Positions 1 to 11,837 of a DNA stretch of 64,000 nt are shown here, piece after piece. The notes under the pieces are model-generated. The model saw only the letters and a program-made list of their open reading frames with translations. It searched no databases and was not told the origin of the DNA. Position 1 is the stretch's first letter. Every line of letters begins with the position of its first letter. Origin of the DNA: Hyalella azteca (taxonomy: Eukaryota > Arthropoda > Malacostraca > Amphipoda > Hyalellidae); contig NW_025947271.1 in NCBI RefSeq assembly GCF_000764305.2, positions 1-64,000 of the forward strand, in the 5' to 3' direction. The position numbers were made by a program, and so were the translations under genes.

Positions 1-247
1 AAAAAAAGTTTGCTCATTAACGAGAAATTTAATTTTAATGAGAATTTAATGCTAACACATGATAAAAAATAAGAGAAGCTTATACGAGTTATAATGGCAG
101 ATACTTTCAACAATGTTACACAAATGATAACAATGTGTCATGTTACTACATGATACCAATGTGTTGTTACAAAATGAATAAGCTTAGTTGAGTTATAATG
201 GCAGTTAAGAGAAGGTTTTTGTTGAGGCTAAGATGCTTTTAAAAATG

Positions 248-2367
248 TTACAACATGAAAACACAATGTGTTATGTTACAACATAATAATATGTTATATT
301 CAAACATGATATGTTTAATGACAACATAAGACCAAAACTCAGCATAGTTCCAGACCAGGTGTTGCCCAGGCAGGCTGATATCAAATTGCTCGAGTTGCTG
401 CGAGTCCTCATCATCCGTGTTGTTGTTATCGTTATCACTGTCCAGCTGTTGACGTGGGCTGAAGACGTGGATGAAGGGTACCCCGTTATCCAGCATTGCA
501 TCATCCATGTCATCATCTTCTTCATCATCATCGTCAAAATTCTCAAGTGCATCATCCATGGCTTCCTCAGGGTCACTGTCGTTTGGTTCATCCATGTTGT
601 CATCATCGTTGTCGCTGTCGTCCACGGAGCCAACAGGCGATGAAGGTCTCTCTAGCGCTGGGAAATCATCAGGATTCAAATTAAATTCAGCTTGCATGTC
701 ATCCTGCAGAGCAACTGCTCCCAACTCTTGTCTTCCATCAATTGGGTCTTCCACTTCTGCTCCACCAGCAGCCAATGACACTGCACCAGCTTCTTCTCCA
801 TGTCCACCAGCATCAGTTGTCAAATCCTGTCTTCCAGCTGTTGTATTTGCAGCCTCTAATACATCAACTGCAACCATCTGTGCTGCACCAGATGTTCCAG
901 CTGTCTCATTTGTAAGGCCTTCAAATACAACACCAGCAGCAGACGGCACTTCTTGCCCCGCACCAGCTGCTGTATCCTCCATGGAATCAGCTGCTCCGGT
1001 CCCTGCCTCCATTGGTTCATCTGAAAAATACAGGATTTTAGTTTAGGAACTGGTTATTAAATTAAAAATGCAACTAAAATGTTTCACAATGTTTATTGCC
1101 TTTTAAAAACAAGTTTTTTTATGCCTTTAATGGCACAATTTTGTTTATTTTGAATTGAAAAATTAGAAAACAATGACAGCAAGTGCAGAAAAATCTCATC
1201 TTTTTTGCGCCTCCATGGGATAATTTTGCTTATTTTGAATTGAAAAATCACAACACAATGATTAGTATGTTAGTTATAACCAAAGTTTTTGTCAAATAAT
1301 TCTGCACTTAGTTAACTGCATGTAGCTTAGATAAGCCCTAGCTTGATTTTCAGGTACCATTTCACCCACAATAAGCTTAGTGTTGCCTTCCTTTACAATC
1401 AAAAGAAAAAAATATATCCAGACATTTGTGTACGTTTTGCATAACTTGTTATGACACCTCCAGCAGTTCCATGCAGGCCAGACTTCAGGATATGAATCTG
1501 AGCTAAGATTCTTGGAGACAAATTCATATGACATTCATCATGAGTTAATTCAAGAAAGAATTCTAATTTATTCTTTTCTATCTCCATGTAAGTGATGGCA
1601 TTTATTGGCTTGATTTTTCAGTGAACCTATCTTGTTTTGCGCACATACTACATTTATACTTAGTTTCCATAGAAAGGTAAAAAAATTTAGATCAGTACTG
1701 ACTGTAGTGAGTGACAGAGAGCACATCTTCTTGTGCATAAATCAGTTTTCATTGCAATTAGTCACAATGAAAATGAGAATCTTGACTAATGCTAAGTCGC
1801 ATCTCAAAAACATGAATCTCAAAAACATCTCCACTAATTGATTGTATTTGTTTCTAGGACTAAACTTCTGAACTGAATTTTGTGAACTGACAATGGAGGT
1901 GGACTCCGAAACGTTTTCTCTTATAAAGATATGGTGAATTTTTGTGGTATTGTTTTTGCTTTTAAATTCCTGGTTAACTTGCAGTTTAAGCAAACAAGTG
2001 ATTTTAATACATAAAAACATGAAGTCATGGATAGATGGACATGAAGAGCACAATAGCGCCTTTTTCTCCATAAATGAGAAAATGTGCTAAAAACAGATTT
2101 AAATCACTATTTGATTAATTGAATAACAGGATTACATATGATTGAAATTAAAATGACAACAGTACAACACACCTTGCATTTGACGGTCTTCCATCATGGC
2201 AGATTCAGCTGCAGGATCACTGCTCCCCCCAGAGTCATTCTCCATGATGACAGCCTCTGAAAATATTATTATTGATTATTTGTTTATTTAAAACTTACTT
2301 CGAAAAAGTTTTACCATTACACTAATCCCTCACCTGTCAAAGGTGTGTCACAATAAGTGTAATCCAT
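248..2367 (-). CDS. Highly acidic low-complexity protein, 3 coding exons
   Basis: I do not recognise this gene. Coding exons on the minus strand are 2367-2334 (starts MDYTYCDTPLT), 2256-2173 and 1020-248. Each junction has GT/AG borders and matching phase (phase 1 both times), giving about 296 residues. The first 120 residues are Ala/Gly/Glu-rich. A strongly acidic stretch of Asp, Glu and Asn runs of the DDDDEEDDDMDD kind follows (plus-strand positions about 420-620). There is no signal peptide and no enzyme motif. The last 35 residues after LPGQHL look unlike the rest and may be intron read-through, with a possible weak donor after that motif, so further exons may lie beyond the window. Acidic tracts of this kind are common in histone-binding and ubiquitin-pathway proteins, but that is only analogy. 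An ORF antisense to the acidic tract is Ser-rich and is a shadow. Confidence 0.6.
1680..2095 (+). mobile_element. Penelope-type terminal repeat copy
   Basis: This lies between coding exons of the acidic gene. The stretch 1830-2020 closely matches 47290-47510, which directly follows a Penelope GIY-YIG coding fragment, and matches 35275-35500 in reverse. The outer parts (1690-1725 and 2037-2090) match 6425-6570 in inverted orientation. The shared tail reads through the same ribozyme-like core and then AAATTCCTGGTTAACTTGC. No coding part is left. The boundaries are approximate. Confidence 0.6.
1884..1918 (+). ncRNA. Hammerhead-ribozyme-like motif, degraded core
   Basis: The motif reads GAA, CTGACAA, a GGAG/CTCC stem II, GAAA, CGTT, TTC. 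It has the layout of a hammerhead with a very short stem III, but the conserved G of the CUGANGA box (G8, the general base/acid position) is A here. It should be inactive. The intact copies are at 7932-7966 (minus) and 47381-47415 (plus). Confidence 0.5.
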
Positions 2368-2653
2368 GATGGTTAATTCCTCAACTGATAAGACTTATTG
2401 AGAGATTTATATATTTTGCAATTGTTAGATAAATTTTCATTATTTCAAATTTTAACAAATTATTTAAATTATCAATTTTTAAAATTTCATGTATATACCA
2501 TATTCAAGTAATTTTACATTTATTTTTGAAAAACTTACCCAAATTTCTACTTACTCAAAAACTTATAACCAGCAAGATTTGCAATTGCAAATGATTTTTT
2601 TTATTAATATTCATTGAAACCCCTTCAAGCGTGGAAATATCTCCCTTTAGGGC

Positions 2654-2691
2654 CTGTCTCTTATACACATCTAGATGTGTATAAGAGACAG
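2654..2691. other. Sequencing adapter: Nextera mate-pair junction
   Basis: These 38 bases are the 19-base transposase mosaic end CTGTCTCTTATACACATCT followed directly by its reverse complement. That is the circularisation junction of Nextera mate-pair libraries. It is not genomic, and it marks a place where two distant or unrelated fragments may be joined. Confidence 0.97.
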
Positions 2692-3258
2692 CGGCAATAC
2701 GGATCAGTTAAATTTGAAGCGCTGACGCAATACGACTCACCACGTGTCGGATGTTGCCACACAAAGTGACGGAATATAGGGATTTGGTAGGTTTCCATTC
2801 TAAAGGCTTTTTAATAAATATGGCAACATTTTGTGACGTTTCATCGNTTTTTTTCTATCCCAATTTCTGGAGTTGCTTGTCTTTAAATAAATAAATGTTT
2901 TTTTTTAAATCTGTTAATAGGGATTTTAGGAATACAAGTTGTTTTTAAAGCCCAGAAATTTCAGATTGTCAAATATAGTAATAGTATGTAATTTATTCTT
3001 AATTGTTACAAATACCACACAAATGAGCTAAAAGATTGAGAGTGACTTGAGACTCAAACAAAATATGTCTCTTAGACATGATCCAGAGTTGCCAGTGCTG
3101 ATTTCAGTTTCAGTAAACAAAAATATTTTTCCAATTTTGAATTTTCTTTGAATTCGTCTTTAACTCTTTGCAATAGCTGTCAGTCTGTCACACATTAAAA
3201 TGCGTTCATAAATTGAATTTTTCAGAAACAACACATTGAAACGAATTTAATAACTCAC

Positions 3259-3430
3259 CTGAAATACGGTTGGAAATTACAAGAAGAGTTCAAAAACGCG
3301 CGTCACTCGGTGTCACTACAAGGACATGCAAGTGCTGCAACTTTTGGTACCTACCCTAAGACCTTCTATGTGCCTCGTAGACTAACACCACCCGCACAGC
3401 TGAGACACAATAACAACACTGCTTGTCTCT
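3259..3430 (-). other. Candidate 5' noncoding exon of the acidic-protein gene
   Basis: A good donor (TTTCAG followed by GTGAGTTA, read on the minus strand) ends at 3259. The exon would lie in the only fairly GC-balanced stretch between the acidic gene and Rassf. The upstream limit near 3430 is a guess. The link to the coding exons crosses the adapter at 2654-2691, so it may not be real. Confidence 0.35.
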
Positions 3431-4057
3431 AGCGAAGACTTCTCACTTCAACCAATATGGCTGATTTCGTTAAATTATTCATATATATTAGGAACAAAAT
3501 ATTCACAAAATTTTTGCGTCATTCTTCGAATCATATATAATCGAAAATACTTTCTATGTTTTGAATGTTATTTTGAATTCAAATTTTCCAATCTATATAT
3601 TAACATACCGCAATGGTAATAGATAAAAATGTTTATAATTGAATTAGAAAACAGTTTAAGAAGCATATAAAGCATAAAAATTCACAATTAAATATAATTA
3701 GGCCAAAAATCTCATTTATTGATATTCAATAAATGTTTTTATCAAAACAAGCTAGAGGACGCTGCTGCACATTCTTTAGCATCCATGCAAAGGTTGACAG
3801 TGTTCATAACTTCTCTATTTCTTTCAATAGGTATCGCTGTAGTAAACATAGGCTACGTGTAGGTAGTAGAAGTCCGACGTTCATAATTCTGCGCGAAGCT
3901 GAATCCGTTTATTCAAGAGTGGCAGAAGTTTTATGATACTCACAATTTTATATCCTTTTATAATCCTAACAATTCTTAAATTTCCAATATTGAAGCTGCT
4001 AACACATCATTCTGAATGTTTTAGTTAGTTGCTCTCCGGCGGGCTGAAGAAGAAAAT

Positions 4058-7000
4058 ATGTGGACTTGCAAAAAATGTAGTAAACCTGTTTATTTCGGTA
4101 AGGAGTTGATTCTATTTTTTAGCTTCAAAACGTAGTTATTTTAATTTTTTATTTGTAGTATTTATAAACGTATATTGTTTGTTTAAATTGAATGCTTATA
4201 AAATCAATCATTTTACTTTGGTTAAATTTGGTTTGAGCAACAAGATTTAAAATTGAAACAAATAGGCAAGTTGAGACAAAAAATTAAAAGTTTGACTTCC
4301 CAATTGTAAAAAGTGTGGTTGGCTCAGAGATCTTGCTTGTTTTCAGCGGAGCGTATCCAGTCTCTGGGATTTGACTGGCACCCGTCCTGCCTCGTCTGCT
4401 GCGAGTGTGGAAAAAAGTTACATCCAGGACAGCATGCCGAGCATGCGGCTGAGCCATACTGCCATCATCCTTGCTATGGTGAGTGTAATGTCTTTGTTTA
4501 GCCTTCAATAATTATCAGTGCCAGAATTGGAATTTGCCTATTATTTAAAACAGAAATCTTGTACCCTGTAACCCTTAGAGTGAAAAATTTTCAATACCGT
4601 ACACTGTACATCTGACATTTTGATTTTGTAGCCCAACTAGATAATGTACATTTTTATTAATAATAAATGAAGAGGTAATTTATCTAAAGAGAGTATCTTG
4701 GTTTTTAACATGGCAGGAATCATGAGGAATGCTCTAGTCACAGCTTGAAATTTGAAAGGCTAATATAATACTTGCCTAAAGTTGCTGTTTTGTCAATTTT
4801 CAGGAGATCTTTTTTAGATCTAAAATAGGTACATTGCATTCAACTTATTTGGTAGAAGGCTGAAGAGGTACATTTGTGTCTAGTCAAATCACCATATTGA
4901 ATTTGTGAAATATGATGAAAATAGACTTTAATTTTATAAAAAAAAATTTTGAGACCAGAGTGGTTGCTCATAAATTTGGATCATGGCAACTTCACGTGGA
5001 AATTTATATTGTAATATGGAATGGCAATTTGGCTGAAGGAACACATTTTTTACTTGAATGATTGATTTTATTTGATGAACTCTTCAACTCATAAATTTAT
5101 TTTAGAAATCAGGGTGATCTGTGATCAGGAAGTTAAATCCAAACTGAAAGAAAATCATACAGTCATAATCTGGGTATCTTTGTTGGGCTTTTTGGCTCTA
5201 AAATTTCCAGGAAGAGTATGTTTGCACTGTAATAATTAATTTCAAACTTGAAACGGTTAACTGGCAGCTGGCACTGTGGCACGAGGCCATAAATCTAGAT
5301 GCTTTGTGTTAGGATGTCTTTCCACTATGATCATTGTGTTGCCAACAAGTATTGTTAAAGGCGCAACAACATTAGAATTTAAATGCTTCTGAAACTTGCA
5401 GGTGCACTCTTTGGTCCCCGTGTATTTGGCCATGGAACCCGCACTGAGTGTCACGGGGACTTTGGGAAACGCAACCATGAGGCTGGTCCAGACAGGTGAC
5501 TTGCCATGATATGCTGGACTACCATCAGTACTAGGATGTGTTTGAGGTTTACTTGAATTTTCTGGGATCAACAAAGGCTAGTACAGGCTTTATTATCATT
5601 GTCTTAGTATGTGAAGTGTACTTAGTGTGCTTAGTATGTGAAGTTTTACTGGTTAATCCCTGAGTGGGAAATGCACAGGGTGTGACAAGCTATGAGTTCA
5701 CCTTAAAAATTCACTGCCAATTTGTTGGAGCAGAATAAAACCCATACTGTCATCAGTTCATTAGTGTATTTATATTATGTTGTTCCATTGCATTTATATT
5801 TTAATTTTGCTGTTAATGTGTGCGCAACTCTATGGCAAAATATGACTGACTACATCCTGTACTAAAAATTTCCATTAAGTAGTCTTAATGGCATTTCAGT
5901 GGCTGACATGTGAAAAAACACCATGCCAGCATTTTTTTAGTTCGACAGAAGACATTCGTATTACATTTAAAAAATGGTAAACCATTTATTTTATATTCAT
6001 ATTTAAGCAGCCAGCCATTAGAATGCCGTTCAGACCATCTTTTCATACTCATATCCAAGAGTGCAAACTTGACAGACATGATGATGGTGGTTATTTTGAA
6101 GAGTGCAAACTTGACAGACATGATGATGGTGGTTAGTTTGAAGAGTGCAAACTTGACAGACTTGATGATGGTTAGTTTGAAGAGTGCAAACTTGACAGAC
6201 TTGATGATGGTGGTTATTTTGAAGAGTGCAAACTTGACAGACTTGATGACGGTGGTTAGTTGATGCCCTTTTGCTGCAGAGTCTTGCTGGAGGCGAAGCT
6301 GCGGGAGTACAACCTCGCGCACGAGGGCAAGCCTGGGGAGATCACCTGCCGCCAGGTGAGTGTTGCGGCTGATGCCTTCAGAGGGAGGGGCCAGGTGCGT
6401 GCTGCAGTTGATGCCTTGCTATTTTTAGCACATTTTCTCATTTATGAAAAAATGCATTATTGTGCTCGCCATGTCCGTCCGTCTGTCTGTCTGTCCGTCC
6501 GTCCGTGACTTCACGTTTTTGTCTACGAGAAAATGCGCTCTCTGTCACTCACTACAGTGAGTACTGAGTTATATTTCTTATAGAGATAGGTGTTTATCAC
6601 TTCGATATCATTAGTATTGTTGCGTAGCATACTTTATGAAATTATTTTTATTTTCTGTACTTAAGCGACTTGCACCAAGGCCACTTCAAGGACTTGAGCC
6701 ACTAAGTTTACTTAATTAAGCCGATATGTGTACTAAGGCCGCTACACGGACTTTAACCACTATGTGTACTTAGGGTGCTACATGCACTAAGGCTGCTACA
6801 AGGTCTTGAACCACTTAGTGTACTTAGGCCACTAAGTACTAAGGTAACCCCGTGTACTTGAGCCGCTACATGTACACTTTCAAGCAACTTTTGATTGTAC
6901 ATCCCCACGTTACCTAGGATAAAATGCAGGTTCTGATAATGTTTACATCCTTAGGTATCTTACAGTATGTATCTTACAGTATGTATCTTACAGTATGTAT

Positions 7001-9946
7001 GTTACAGTATGTATCTTACAGTATGTATGTTATAGTATGTATGTTACAGTATAAATGTTACAGTATGTAATCCTGCGTGCATGTTGCAGGTGAACGGGCG
7101 TGCTGTGCTGGAAGGCATCCTGCGCATCCACTGGGCGGTGCAGGGCGTGATCCACCTGAAGCAATAAAAACGGCGACACGGTGTTTCTTTTCACGTGCCG
7201 ACCGGCCACTGAAACGCCGGTAATACCGTTAACGGTAATTTTTCTAACAGTGTACATCCCCACGTTACCTAGGATAAAATGAAGGTTCTGATAATGTTTA
7301 CATCCTTGAGATAGGTACTTAGTATCCCAAGGATGTAATGTATATATGTTTACATAATGTCTATAATGTAATATAGACATTATTATTCATATATAATTAT
7401 AGACGTATAAGTCTTATGTATGGATCCTTAGGATTTAGGATCTGCATTTAGGATTATCCTACTCACCACTCCTTAGGATTTAGGATACTAATCCTGCGTG
7501 CATGTTGCAGGTGAACGGTCGTGCTGTGCTGGAAGGCATCCTGCGCATCCACTGGGCGGTGCAGGGCGTGATCCACCTGAAGCAGGAGGACCCTGGCAGG
7601 GCTGGTGCTGAGGGCGTCGTCAGGAGCTGCAGCAGAGGCAGCGTCAACAGCGGACCTGCTACTGACGAAGAGGATGATGAGGTACACTCTTGACGAGGGT
7701 GGGGGGCCTTCAGTAATTGCAAAGGGGGAAATTAACTATAAAATGTGCCCTTCACTCGGCTAGAGCTCAGTAAAGCTAAACATCATTTATGTAAAACATG
7801 AGGTAGCGCACAGCTTCTCTTCATGTATGACCAAACATCATGTACGTCCCAAGACCATTTAGCACCTCATCATGTATGCCAAGGAATTTGAAAGCAAAGA
7901 AAATGCAAAGCAAATTCACCATATCGATATTGAAAACGTTTCGGAGTCCAGCTCCATCATCAGTTCGACTAAACTACAAATAATTATGTCTTAGGATTTT
8001 GATATGATAATATGATTTTATTCATTTTTAGCTTTTCGTAATGATGATGGAGCTGGACTCTGAAACGTTTTCAATATCGATATGGTGAATTTGCTTGTTC
8101 ATATTATAAGTCAAAATTCATAATAAAACCTAAACAAGACCTACATTATATAAAAAAAACAGGACTCCATTGGAATAACTTATTTAGGGGTCACGAAAAG
8201 AATATATCGATATGGTGATATTTATTGATTATCGAATTCACCATATCAATTCAATATGATATGGTGAATTTGCTTGGCGTTTTCTTTGCTTAAACTCCTT
8301 GGCGTTCCCTAAATGGTCTTGGGACATACGTACACGATGTTTGGTCATACATGAAGAGAAGCTGTGTGCTACATGATGTTTTACATAAATGATGTTCAGT
8401 CAAACATGAGCAAAATATGATGAGGGGCCAGTCCCTACATGATGAGAGGCTGTAATTAGTTAGTATGTTTCATGCTATATTTGCTCGCGAGCCTCGCTAT
8501 GAAATCTTTGCTTAAGGAGAACACTTCTGATTCTTGTTAGAAAATTTAAATTCATTAAAATTTAAATTCAAAAGTTTCGCAAGAGTTAACAAGTGGAGCT
8601 GGAATGTAGTTTAGAATTTATAATAAATATTAATTAATTAATGTTAATATTAATTAGAATTGATATTTAATAATAATGACGTTCGAATAGAAAATATAAA
8701 TTCATACAAAAGTTTCGCCAGAATTTACAAGTGGAGCTGGAACGCAGTTTAGAATTAAGAAGACCTCGAAAACTCCCACGGTTACGCAGGGCCGGACTCC
8801 TGCTACGCGACCATGAAGATACGCACGGTACGCAGGAGGCGAGATCCTACGCAAACGCAGTCCATGCGGGACTCCCTGCTGGTGGTGCCTGGGGGTGATG
8901 GTGATGAAGGGGGTGATGGTATCACATTGAGTGGTGATGTAGGTGGTAATGATGGTGCATCTAACGACATCCACATGAACGGTACTAAGAGCAATGGTAC
9001 CATGCACCACGATACACCCACCGGTACCACGTCTGTTGTACAGGACGGTATCTCAGGTACCGGCAACGATGGTTCGTCGTCAAGTAACAACGGTCACAGC
9101 AACGGCCCTGGCAACGGCACCGGCAACGGCCCCGGTACCGTCAGGAGTAACGGGACGCTCAAGAAAAGGGTTTCTTTCTCCCAAGTGGACTGGACCGAGA
9201 AACTTAGGGACGTAAAGATGGACAGAGAGGAGGGCGGTGGTCATATGATGGACGGCGAGGACAGAGAGACAACAGACAAAGCGGAGGACGGTAACGGAGC
9301 GCCGCCACAACAGGCAGAGACCACCGCTTCTGTGATGGACAGAGAAGGTTCAGGTGGCATCAGTCCATCAGCGGACAAGCGGTCTAAAGGACGCAGCCAG
9401 CTACGTCGTCGTCCTGGTCGCCGGATGGACAAACGTAAAGTCAAACGTCGGTGTTCCATCAACGGCCATATGTACCTTCGGGAGACCTCGAGCTTCCGTC
9501 CCTCTGTAGACACTCCCCCAGCCGTAGTGCGTGCCACCAGCACCACCACCACGACCCACATCATCACCACGCTGCTGGAGAAGTACAAGATAGAGATGAG
9601 TTCTAGCACCTTTGCTTTATACGTCGCTAAGGACAACGGTGAGAGACGTAAACTCCTACCGACGGAGGCCCCGTTGGTGGTGAGGGTTCTCTTAGGTCCC
9701 CACGAGAACGTCGCACGTCTCGTCATCTCCGACGTCGCCGACACCCCTGACGTTACCCCGGAGATGGCAGAGTTTGTGCACCTGTCGCTGGCAGAATGTC
9801 GGGCAATTCTGCGTCAGTATGAACTGGAGGAGCGCCAGAACATCAGGGCGATAAGAAGCAAGTACGACGAAATTAGGTTCTACTGCCAATATTGGCTCGA
9901 GCAGAAGAACGGGCCAGCCAATACAAACGGGTCACTGGGTCCCTGA
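4058..9946 (+). CDS. Rassf: Ras association domain family protein (LIM + RA + SARAH)
   Basis: RASSF proteins are non-catalytic scaffolds that bind Ras-type GTPases through the RA domain and Hippo/MST kinase through the SARAH helix; Drosophila Rassf restrains Hippo. Exons: 4058-4097, 4347-4478, 5402-5495, 6280-6355, 7511-7681 and a last exon from about 8790 to 9946. The first four junctions match in phase. Exons 1-3 form a LIM domain (CKKC, then WHPSCLVCCEC, then YCHHPC) followed by the conserved FGHGTR and TECH block. The last exon holds a Gly/Asn-rich linker, an RA domain beginning INGHMYL (about 9450-9740) and a SARAH helix containing LEERQNIRAIRSKYDEIRF (about 9770-9910). The phase between exons 5 and 6 does not match, so a small exon may be missing. 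AATAAA signals follow the TGA near 9965. The LIM domain is typical of the fly protein and absent from human RASSF1. Confidence 0.9.
6050..6255. repeat. Tandem repeat of about 35-42 bp in Rassf intron 3
   Basis: Five units built on GAGTGCAAACTTGACAGAC followed by a GATGATGGTGGTTA-type tail. The array ends just before the branch and acceptor region of exon 4. The ORFs on both strands here are repeat-driven and not genes. Confidence 0.85.
6425..6600 (-). mobile_element. Inverted copy of the Penelope-type repeat's outer part
   Basis: Read on the minus strand this matches 1690-1725 (GTGAGTGACAGAGAGC) and 2037-2090 (ATAAATGAGAAAATGTGC). A GTCC/GTCT microsatellite sits at 6475-6507. It lies in Rassf intron 4 and carries no ribozyme core. 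Confidence 0.5.
6893..7583. repeat. Tandem segmental duplication covering Rassf exon 5
   Basis: The segment 6893-6957 recurs at 7249-7313 (both contain CCCCACGTTACCTAGGATAA). The segment 7075-7161 recurs at 7494-7583, including acceptor and exon start. The two units therefore lie head to tail, about 355-420 bases apart, with different spacers. A (GTAT)n-like run of TTACAGTATGTATC units lies in the first unit. Confidence 0.85.
7090..7167 (+). pseudogene. Truncated duplicate of Rassf exon 5 ending in a stop
   Basis: It has the same acceptor as the real exon (GCATGTTGCAG) and 24 codons nearly identical to it, then CAA and TAA. The TAA lies inside an AATAAA hexamer at 7163-7168. If spliced in, it would give a Rassf product with the LIM domain but no RA or SARAH domain, possibly with its own poly(A) site. 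More likely it is a dead partial copy. Confidence 0.7.
7932..7966 (-). ncRNA. Hammerhead-ribozyme-like motif, intact core
   Basis: Read on the minus strand: GAA (stem I), CTGATGA, U, GGAG-CTGGA-CTCC (stem II), GAAA, CGTT, TTC (stem I). The CUGANGA and GAAA boxes are perfect. ACGU is self-complementary and could give a two-pair stem III between two RNAs, as in dimer-type hammerheads. Hammerhead motifs are known in terminal repeats of Penelope-like elements. Confidence 0.65.
8038..8072 (+). ncRNA. Hammerhead-ribozyme-like motif, degraded core
   Basis: This is the opposite-strand partner of the motif at 7932-7966. The first C of CUGAUGA is A, and one stem II pair is a wobble (CTCT instead of CTCC). 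Probably inactive. Confidence 0.5.
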
Positions 9947-10019
9947 TGCATTATAATCATAATAATAAATAGCCAATAGTAGTGTAATATTGGCAAGGCA
10001 ATTACAACGAAGGAAATAT

Positions 10020-10097
10020 ACAATATTGGCTCGAGCAGAAGAACGGGCCAGCCAATACCAACGGATCATTCTGATCCGTTGGTATTGGCCCTGAGGC
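10020..10097. repeat. Duplicate of the Rassf 3' end plus a palindrome
   Basis: The 50 bases around GGCTCGAGCAGAAGAACGGG repeat the end of the last Rassf exon (9893-9941). They are followed by ACCAACGGATCA and its inverse, then a single N at 10098. The copy abuts an N, so it may come from a failed gap closure. Confidence 0.75.
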
Positions 10098-10324
10098 NGC
10101 GTATAGTTGCCTGTACACTCAAAGCAATAAGTGTAATTTATCCTAATATCGACTGCAAGTAAAGGTAATATTAATTACAATGGTTCGTCAAGTGAAGGTA
10201 TTGTGGGTAATCGTTGCGATGGGTAATCTAGTGGTGAGTTGGAGGTAATGTGTTCAATTCAGCAATATGTGTGAAGGTATTCATGAAATGTTCATTCTGT
10301 GGTGAAAGACATGCTTTTAATGGG

Positions 10325-10715
10325 GTAATGTGTGAGAATGTTGTGTCATAATGTTTCGTTCACGTCGTACGTTATGATTGACAGTGGAATATCATGTCAT
10401 AATGTTTCGTTCACGTCGTACGTGATGATTGAAAGTGGAATATCATGTCATAATGTTTCGTTCACTTCGTACGTTATGATTGGAAATGTAATCTCGTACC
10501 TTTATGTTTCGTTCAGGTCGTTGTGTCATAATGTTTCGTTCTCTTTGTACATGATAATTGAAATTGAATATCATGCCAAAATGTTTCGTTCACTTCGTAC
10601 GTGATAACTGAGAATGGAATGTATCATGTCGTAATGTTTCGTTCACATCGTACGTGATGATTAAAGATGAAATCTCGGGCATTAATCTCATGCCATAATA
10701 TTTCGTTCACTTCGT
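10325..10715. repeat. Degenerate tandem repeat, about 55-60 bp unit
   Basis: Six or seven units contain TCATAATGTTTCGTTCAC followed by TCGTACGTGATGATTG. Period and sequence drift between units. The ORF across it is repeat-driven. Confidence 0.85.
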
Positions 10716-11330
10716 ATTTTATATATGAAAATCTCATTAAATGCTTCTAATTTTTTTGTTTCCGATACTTCGATTATATCAACAACATGCAATGTTTCTA
10801 TGTTCGTGTCTATTGCAATGTCGTCTTCAATATACTACAAAAGTCTTCCATTACATGATTTTTTTTTTAATTTCAAAATGAAGCAACGACGAAATCTAAA
10901 AAAAAAGAGTCGTTACTTATGAATCCATTAATTTTTAATTTCGGTTTAACTCGTAGCTTATTATATGAAAAGTCTAAATAAATAATAATTGAATGCTAGA
11001 AATTCTGGAAATTCTTTGCTTTCGCCGTGCCTTTTCGGTTCCGTCTTTTAGGCGTCGTGACGTCACTCAGTGCCTTACTTCACTGCTGACATTATTCACT
11101 ATTAAATAACGTTACTTATACGTTACTGAACGTTATTTATACGTTATTTATCACAGTTTTTAGGACAACGTTTTATAAAGACAAATGTTTCCCATTGTAT
11201 GAAGTGTATTTAATGTTAGTATTGATCAAAGCTTACATTTCTAGCGTTAAGAACACGGAGGCATTCATGTTGATGTATGAGCGGGAATTTATTCATTTAT
11301 AATACGTGTGTTGGGAGCCTCGCACATTCT
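10716..11330. other. AT-rich intergenic DNA, no gene seen
   Basis: Short ORFs only. Around 11105-11160 there are a few CGTTATTTATACGTTA-type short repeats. I see no coding signal or RNA gene. Confidence 0.5.
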
Positions 11331-11490
11331 TGTAATAATACAAATAATTCTTGTATACATACAAATAATTCTTGTATTCATACAAATAATTCTTGTATTA
11401 ATACAAATAACTTTTGTATTAGTACAAACAATTATCGGATTAATATAAATAATTCTTGTATTAATGCAAATAATTCTTGTATTAACTCAA
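11331..11490. repeat. Tandem repeat, about 21 bp unit
   Basis: About seven units of ACAAATAATTCTTGTATT with short variable joins. The ORF across it encodes Asn-rich repeat peptide and is not credible as a gene. Confidence 0.85.
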
Positions 11491-11837
11491 TTTATAAATG
11501 TCTCCGCGGAAATCCACCTGTAAATTTAATCCTATATATTTGTAAATTTTAAACTTTTTTTTAGGGGAAGTACATTTTTGCATTTTAAAAACGGAAACTG
11601 AAAATATTTTCACCGAAGTGCCATGTTAAACTTGATTAGATTAAGTGATGTGAAAATGTCTTCCTACGCGGCGAAGTCATTTTGCAAATAAGTTTTACAG
11701 TTTTTTATAAATAAATCTCTAATAAATATGTCTTTTATTTTATATTTCGTGATGGAATGGTGACGTGTAACGGCTGACACGATGCAGGAGTGGGCTCACT
11801 TATACATCGATTTACAATCCAAACCTAACCTAACCGA

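Larger units (their letters stand above)
7775..8400. repeat. Large inverted repeat in Rassf intron 5
   Basis: The left arm 7775-7935 is nearly complementary to the right arm about 8240-8397: AACATCATTTATGTAAAACAT on the left pairs with its reverse complement at 8375-8396. A second pair of arms inside carries the two ribozyme-like motifs in opposite orientation. It looks like a Penelope-type repeat inserted as an inverted dimer or as a foldback element. Confidence 0.8.
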
